Source: JBIOYL01 sp044870185 (GTDB lineage: Bacteria > Actinomycetota > CALGFH01). Taken from it: a stretch of 11,402 nucleotides of DNA. The DNA lies in the NCBI GenBank assembly GCA_044870185.1, contig JBIOYL010000190.1, positions 1 through 11,402 on the forward strand, written 5' to 3'. The translations under genes were made by a program, and so were the position numbers. The first letter of the stretch is position 1; each line of letters starts with the position of its first letter. Below, piece by piece: positions 7,688 through 11,402 of the stretch. The notes under the pieces were generated by a model. The model saw only the letters and a list, made by a program, of their open reading frames with translations. It did no database searches and was not told the origin of the DNA.

Positions 7688-9607
7688 ATGAGCGCCGGCC
7701 GGTGGGCTGGCAGGACGTTGGGAGCTGGGGTGGCGGACGTGGACCTCGACACAGGCAGGCATGGCGACCCGGAGGGGCTCGAGCTCCTGCTCGACCACCT
7801 GCGGCGCACCCGAGGGTTCGACTTCACCGGGTACAAGCGCACGACCCTGTCGCGGCGCGTCGACAAGCGCATGCTCGCGCTCGGGATCGAGCGCCACGTC
7901 GACTACATCGACCGGCTCGAGGTCGACCCGGAGGAGTTCACCCGGCTCTTCAACACCATCCTGATCAACGTCACCAGCTTCTTCCGTGACCCGTCCGCCT
8001 GGGAGTACCTGACCACCGAGATCATCCCGCGGATCCTGGCCGGCCGGGGCCCAGGCCAGCCGATCCGCGTGTGGAGCGCCGGCTGCGCGCAGGGCGCCGA
8101 GGCGTACACCATCGCGATGTGCCTGGCCGAGGTCATGGGGCCCGACGAGCTGCGCGACCGGGTGAAGATCTACGCAACCGACATCGACGAGGAGGCGCTG
8201 AGCCAGGCCCGGCAGGCGCACTACTCCGCCCACGAGCTGGAGGGGCTGCCAGACGGACTCCTCGAACGCTACTTCGAGCGCAACGGCTCCGGGTACGCGT
8301 TCCGCAAGGACCTGCGCCGCTCGGTGATCTTCGGCCGCCACGACCTCATCCGCGACGCGCCGATCTCCCGCATCGACCTGCTCGTGTGCCGCAACACGCT
8401 CATGTACCTCAACGTCGAGACGCAGGCCAACGTCCTGGCGCACTTCAACTTCGCCCTGCGCGACGGCGGCTACCTGTTGCTCGGCAAGGCGGAGATGCTG
8501 GTCGCCCACGCCGACCTGTTCACGGCGGTCGACCTCAAGCGCCGTGTGTTCAGGAAGGCGGGCGGGGCGACGCTGCGGGAGCGGCTGCTGGTGCTGACCG
8601 ACGCGGCCGCCGACCCGGCCGACGAGCCGGCGGCCGGCAAGCGGCGGCTGAGTGAGCTGGCCTTCCAGAACGAGGCGGACGCGCAGGTCATCGTCGACGC
8701 CGCAGGCACGATCGCGCTGGCCAACGCGCAGGCGATGCGGCTGTTCCGGCTCGCGCCGGCCGACGTCGGCCGGCCGCTGAAAGACCTCGAGCTGTCCTAC
8801 CGCCCGGTCGAGCTGCGCTCGCGGGTCCAGCAGGTCCACGCCGAACGCACGCCCTGGGTCGCCCGCAGCGTCGAGTGGCCGCGGCGCCCCGACGGCCCGA
8901 CCTATGTCGACGTTCAGGTCACCCCCCTGATCGACGACCAGCAGACCGTGGCCGGCGTGAGTGTGGTCTTCACCGACGTGTCGCGCTACCGGCAGCTCCA
9001 GGAAGAGCTGGAGCATGCCAATCGGGGGCTGGAGGACGCCTTCGCGGAGCTGCAGTCGACCAACGAGGAGCTCGAGACCACCAACGAGGAGCTGCAGTCC
9101 ACGATCGAGGAGCTGGAGACCACCAACGAGGAGCTGCAGTCGACCAACGAGGAGCTGGAGACCATGAACGAGGAGCTCCAGTCGGGCAACGAGGAGCTCC
9201 AGACCATCAACGACGACCTGTCCGTGCGCACCACGGAGCTCGACGAGGTCAACGCGTTCCTGGAGTCGATCCTGACGAGCCTGCGCGGCGGCGTCATGGT
9301 GCTCGACAACGACCTGGTGGTCCAGGTCTGGAACCACCGCTCCGAGGACCAGTGGGGCCTGCGCGGCGAGGAGGTGCAGGGCCAGCACTTCCTGAACCTC
9401 GACATGGGCCTGCCCTTGGAGCGGCTCCGCACCGTCCTCAGGACGGCGCTGTCGGGGGAGCCGGGACCGCACGAGATCGTGCTGGATGCGGTCAACCGCC
9501 GCGGCCGCCCGATCCGCTGCCGGGTCACCTGCACCCCCCTGCGGGGCAGCGACAGCGAGATCCGCGGGGTCATCCTGCTGACCGAGGAGCTCGAGCCCGA
9601 GCGCTGA
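7688..9607 (+). CDS. cheR: CheR-type methyltransferase fused to PAS, heptad coiled coil and PAS
   Basis: A 639-residue multidomain protein. The CheR N-terminal domain spans about 30-100 (FDFTGYKRTTLSRRVDKRM, TSFFRD). The SAM-binding methyltransferase domain spans about 125-290 (RVWSAGCAQGAEAY 127-140, YATDID, LLVCRN 231-236). A PAS domain lies at about 325-430, a coiled coil at about 432-525, and a second PAS at about 525-635. CheR methylates glutamates using S-adenosylmethionine; PAS domains sense ligands or redox state, and the helix probably passes the signal between them. The SAM loop reads CAQGAEAY where the family usually has C(A/S)(S/T)GEEPY or GEEAY; the second Glu is kept, the first is Ala. 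No membrane segment is seen. The start at 7688 has GAGGG shortly upstream. It pairs with the CheB gene 12 bases before it. No CheA, CheW or receptor is near, so this is likely non-motility signalling. Confidence 0.92.
   Translation: MSAGRWAGRTLGAGVADVDLDTGRHGDPEGLELLLDHLRRTRGFDFTGYKRTTLSRRVDKRMLALGIERHVDYIDRLEVDPEEFTRLFNTILINVTSFFRDPSAWEYLTTEIIPRILAGRGPGQPIRVWSAGCAQGAEAYTIAMCLAEVMGPDELRDRVKIYATDIDEEALSQARQAHYSAHELEGLPDGLLERYFERNGSGYAFRKDLRRSVIFGRHDLIRDAPISRIDLLVCRNTLMYLNVETQANVLAHFNFALRDGGYLLLGKAEMLVAHADLFTAVDLKRRVFRKAGGATLRERLLVLTDAAADPADEPAAGKRRLSELAFQNEADAQVIVDAAGTIALANAQAMRLFRLAPADVGRPLKDLELSYRPVELRSRVQQVHAERTPWVARSVEWPRRPDGPTYVDVQVTPLIDDQQTVAGVSVVFTDVSRYRQLQEELEHANRGLEDAFAELQSTNEELETTNEELQSTIEELETTNEELQSTNEELETMNEELQSGNEELQTINDDLSVRTTELDEVNAFLESILTSLRGGVMVLDNDLVVQVWNHRSEDQWGLRGEEVQGQHFLNLDMGLPLERLRTVLRTALSGEPGPHEIVLDAVNRRGRPIRCRVTCTPLRGSDSEIRGVILLTEELEPER
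9047..9214 (+). repeat. 21-base repeat array (8 units) encoding heptads in the CheR-PAS protein
   Basis: Eight consecutive 21-base units encode residues 454-509 as ELQSTNE, ELETTNE, ELQSTIE, ELETTNE, ELQSTNE, ELETMNE, ELQSGNE and ELQTIND. Leu holds one core position in every unit. The other core position is mostly Thr, giving a polar seam. The two unit types alternate over the first six copies, giving a higher 42-base period at DNA level. This looks like expansion by duplication, and it is a known style of linker in CheR-PAS proteins. Confidence 0.85.
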
Positions 9608-9661
9608 CGGCGAGCGCCCGAGCACCCGGCCGCCTGCGAGGCCCAGCCTGGTGGCCGCCGC

Positions 9662-9690
9662 CGCGCAGCGGGCCGTCGCGCAGCGGGCCG
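9662..9690. repeat. 14-base direct repeat between convergent genes
   Basis: CGCGCAGCGGGCCG occurs exactly at 9662-9675 and 9677-9690, one base apart, in the 88-base gap between the cheR stop and the Rieske-gene stop. The end of the second copy also starts a GCCGGC inverted repeat (9687-9692 and 9699-9704) whose loop contains the Rieske stop codon, so the area may act as a termination zone. No T-run is seen. Confidence 0.4.
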
Positions 9691-9695
9691 GCCGC

Positions 9696-10547
9696 TCAGC
9701 CGGCGGCGCGGACCTCGATCTGGCCGCCCACCACCCGCGTGGAGTAGGCCGGCTGCGACGCGGCGGCCGGCCCCCGGCGGACCGCGCCGTCGCGCAGCCG
9801 GAAGGTGCTGCCGTGCCAGGGGCAGGTGACGCAGCCGTCGTGGAAGCTGCCCTCGTGCAGCGGGCCGCCCGCGTGGTTGCACACCTCGTCCAGCGCGTAG
9901 ACCACGCCGCCGTCGCGGTAGAGCATGACGTCGACGTCGCCGGCCTTGACGACCTGGGCCTTGCCCTCGACCAGCTCGGCGGCCGGCAGCACGGCCGTCC
10001 ACTCGGCCGGGCCCTGGTGGAAGGCGCGGCTCCGCTCGACGCCGTAGCCCTGGACGTAGGCCAGGTGCCCGCCGAGGTAGCCGGCGATGGTGACCGCCCC
10101 GAGCCCGGCCAGGCCCAGGGCGACCGCGGGCTTGCGCCTGCCCAGCGCCCTGGCCACCAGCGAGGCGGTATAGCAGGTGAGCGCCACCGTGTTGGCCGCC
10201 GCATGGACGATGCCGACCCGCCGGGTGGGGCCGTAGGTATCGGCCCAGTCCGACAGCCCGGCCGCCGCGGTCGGCAGGGCGGCGACGACGCCGGCGCCGA
10301 CCAGGAAGTCGGCGCCGCTGCGCGCCTGGGTGGTGGCGACGAAGTCCAGCAGCGTGGCGCTGGTCCACAGCCCGATGGGCAGCGGCACCAGGGCCGGGTG
10401 CAGCCGGTGGCCGAGCCAGACGCCGGACAGCGCGTTCTTGACCGGCCGCGGGGCGACCGCGGGGCCGACCAGCTTGCCGAGCTGCTCGCCGAGGTCGTCG
10501 AGCTCCCGCGCCCGCTCGATCCGCTTCATCACCTGTTCCAACAGCAT
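9696..10547 (-). CDS. Membrane protein with DUF2231-like domain and C-terminal Rieske [2Fe-2S] domain
   Basis: A 283-residue protein. The start at 10547 is chosen for the strong GAGGAGGGGG (10553-10562) five bases upstream; the open frame further upstream looks non-coding. After a charged N-terminus (MLLEQVMKRIERARELDD) come four hydrophobic stretches at about 50-70, 80-100, 112-135 and 141-165, starting with HPALVPLPIG (50-59), typical of DUF2231. The C-terminal domain has the Rieske ligand pattern: Cys223-X-His225, 16 residues, then Cys242-X2-His245, within CNHAGGPLHEG and CPWHGSTF. This predicts a [2Fe-2S] cluster and membrane-linked electron transfer, but donor and acceptor are unknown. 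The spacing resembles ferredoxin-type Rieske domains of oxygenases rather than the bc1 type with its extra disulfide cysteines. It converges with cheR and is divergent from the damaged MpaB-family gene. Confidence 0.9.
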   Translation of the reverse strand: MLLEQVMKRIERARELDDLGEQLGKLVGPAVAPRPVKNALSGVWLGHRLHPALVPLPIGLWTSATLLDFVATTQARSGADFLVGAGVVAALPTAAAGLSDWADTYGPTRRVGIVHAAANTVALTCYTASLVARALGRRKPAVALGLAGLGAVTIAGYLGGHLAYVQGYGVERSRAFHQGPAEWTAVLPAAELVEGKAQVVKAGDVDVMLYRDGGVVYALDEVCNHAGGPLHEGSFHDGCVTCPWHGSTFRLRDGAVRRGPAAASQPAYSTRVVGGQIEVRAAG

Positions 10548-10568
10548 GTTGTCCCCCTCCTCGGCGAT

Positions 10569-10604
10569 GGTCTGCACGCCACGGTCTGCCCCGGCAGCGG
10601 TCTG
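10569..10604. repeat. Three GGTCTG copies upstream of the Rieske gene
   Basis: GGTCTG lies at 10569-10574, 10583-10588 and 10599-10604, starting 14 and 16 bases apart. On the coding strand of the Rieske gene these are CAGACC boxes just before its ribosome binding site. They could be regulator sites, or an mRNA feature if transcription starts further upstream. No known motif is recognised. Confidence 0.3.
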
Positions 10605-10698
10605 TCCCGCTGGAGCGGCTTGCACCCGGGTCCGGCGGCCAAACGCCTGCCCGCAAGGCCTGCCGGTCAGGCGACGTCGCGCCGGCGGAAGGTGGCCA

Positions 10699-10726
10699 CG
10701 GACAGCCACGAGTGCCACTGTATAGC
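10699..10726 (+). promoter_or_regulatory. Weak promoter candidate for the MpaB-family gene
   Basis: CGGACA (10699-10704), 16 bases and TATAGC (10721-10726) match consensus at four of six positions each. TATA is rare in DNA this GC-rich. The predicted start near 10733 leaves a leader of about 97 bases before the GTG at 10830. No equally good pair was seen for the Rieske gene on the other strand. Confidence 0.3.
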
Positions 10727-10818
10727 GGCCAGCAGCGCCGCCGCCTCCTCGCCCAAGCGTTTTCGCCGCTCGCCGGTGGTCACTGCCGCGCTCGAAGCCG
10801 ACACCGCCATGCAAGACC

Positions 10819-10824
10819 GAGGGG
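10819..10824 (+). promoter_or_regulatory. Ribosome binding site selecting a GTG start
   Basis: GAGGGG ends five bases before GTG at 10830. The in-frame ATG at 10809 has no purine-rich site before it, so GTG 10830 is the better start for the MpaB-family reading frame. Confidence 0.5.
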
Positions 10825-10829
10825 ACGAC

Positions 10830-11402
10830 GTGCAGGCGACCAGCCAGGCCACCAGGCCGAGAGCAGGATCGAACCTGGAGCGGATCCGCCAGCTCGACCC
10901 CGAACGGGACTACCACGAGATCTACCGCACCATGGCCCTGGTGGAGTTCCGGTGGGACGTGCGGATGGGGCTCCAGCTCGCCTTGCCCTCGTCTTCGTCC
11001 CCGTCCGCTGGCTGGAACGCTACGGCTGGCGGCCCCTGTGCTGCCACGAACGCACCGCCACCTACGTGTTCTATCGGGAGCTCGGGCGGCGGATGGGCAT
11101 CAACGCCATCCCACCGTCCTACGAGGCGTTCTTCGACGCCTACGAGCGCAGCCACTTCGCCTGCACCGACGCCAGCCGACGGCTCATGCAGGCCAGCCAC
11201 GAGGCATGGGCCAGCTACGTTCCCGCCCTGCTCGCCCCGGTTGCCGGCACGTACATCGACGCCCTGCTCGCCGAGCCCGTGGCGCAGGCGGTCGGCGTGC
11301 GTCCACCGCCGCGGCTGGTCCGCACCTTGGTCCATCTCCTCCTTCGAGCCCGAGCACAGACCCTGCGGTTGCTGCCACGCCGACGCGAACCAGTCGAGCC
11401 CG
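10830..11402 (+). pseudogene. MpaB-family oxygenase-like (DUF2236) gene with internal deletion and frameshift; runs off the window
   Basis: From GTG 10830 the frame reads into NLERIRQLDPERDYHEIYR and MALVEFRWDVRMGLQLA, the conserved N-terminal part of the MpaB/DUF2236 oxygenase-like family. After about 10982 this frame gives only Ser/Pro-rich nonsense. A second frame from 10985 (GCC CTC GTC) takes over with LVFVPVRWLERYGWRPL, then HERTATYVFYRELGRRMGIN, SYEAFFDAYERSHF and a C-terminal Arg/Leu-rich stretch, all typical of the family's second half, open to the window edge. In intact relatives, as I recall them, about 70-90 residues separate these halves, including a KRYDDT-like stretch. So the centre is gone and the halves are out of frame. 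Both halves keep good codon bias, so the loss is recent or an assembly collapse. The shifted first frame also has no stop before the edge, so a chimeric product could be made. Confidence 0.75.

Noticed and set aside
10711..10720. Cobalamin riboswitch box (GCCACTG)
   Set aside because: The rest of the B12-box consensus and the upstream aptamer elements are absent; a 7-base match is expected by chance.

Overview
This is a very GC-rich window: third codon positions are almost all G or C, and starts are usually preceded by GAGG/AGGAGG-type ribosome binding sites. The gene content is an actinobacterial-looking mix: a GlgA2/GH57 glucan cluster, a CheR-PAS protein, a DUF2231-Rieske membrane protein and an MpaB/DUF2236 relative. 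A high-GC Actinomycetota chromosome is the best guess. This is inference; no rRNA or tRNA is present to place the organism. No mobile element, CRISPR array or phage gene was seen.

Left part (1-4394). The window opens with the tail of a + strand gene (2-142) of unknown function. It converges on a tight minus-strand operon read from right to left: a GT5 glycogen/starch synthase of the short cyanobacterial GlgA2-like type (4394-2922), then two different GH57 proteins (2874-1399 and 1399-191). The last two overlap by one base (TGATG). No glgB, glgC or glgP is in the window, so this looks like a self-contained glucan-building or glucan-remodelling set. The synthase has Gln where the family normally has the Lys of the KxGGL motif.

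Divergent region (4395-4788). This 394-base spacer contains a good sigma-A-type promoter facing glgA (TTGACG, 17 bases, TACGCT). It predicts a leader of about 300 nt with a perfect 8-bp hairpin. Facing the other way is a DUF255/YyaL (SPATA20-like) protein with a CHWC thioredoxin motif (4789-6915); its N-terminus is a short tandem repeat.

Chemotaxis-like pair (7019-9607). A stand-alone CheB-type methylesterase domain without a receiver is followed 12 bases later by a CheR methyltransferase fused to PAS, a nearly perfect eight-heptad coiled coil and a second PAS. No receptor, CheA or CheW is present, so a role in signalling other than motility is likely.

Right part (9608-11402). The minus-strand gene 9696-10547 encodes a membrane protein with an N-terminal DUF2231-like four-helix part and a C-terminal Rieske [2Fe-2S] domain. 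Divergent from it, and running off the window end, is an MpaB-family (DUF2236) gene. Its middle is missing and its two halves lie in different frames, so it is called a pseudogene.
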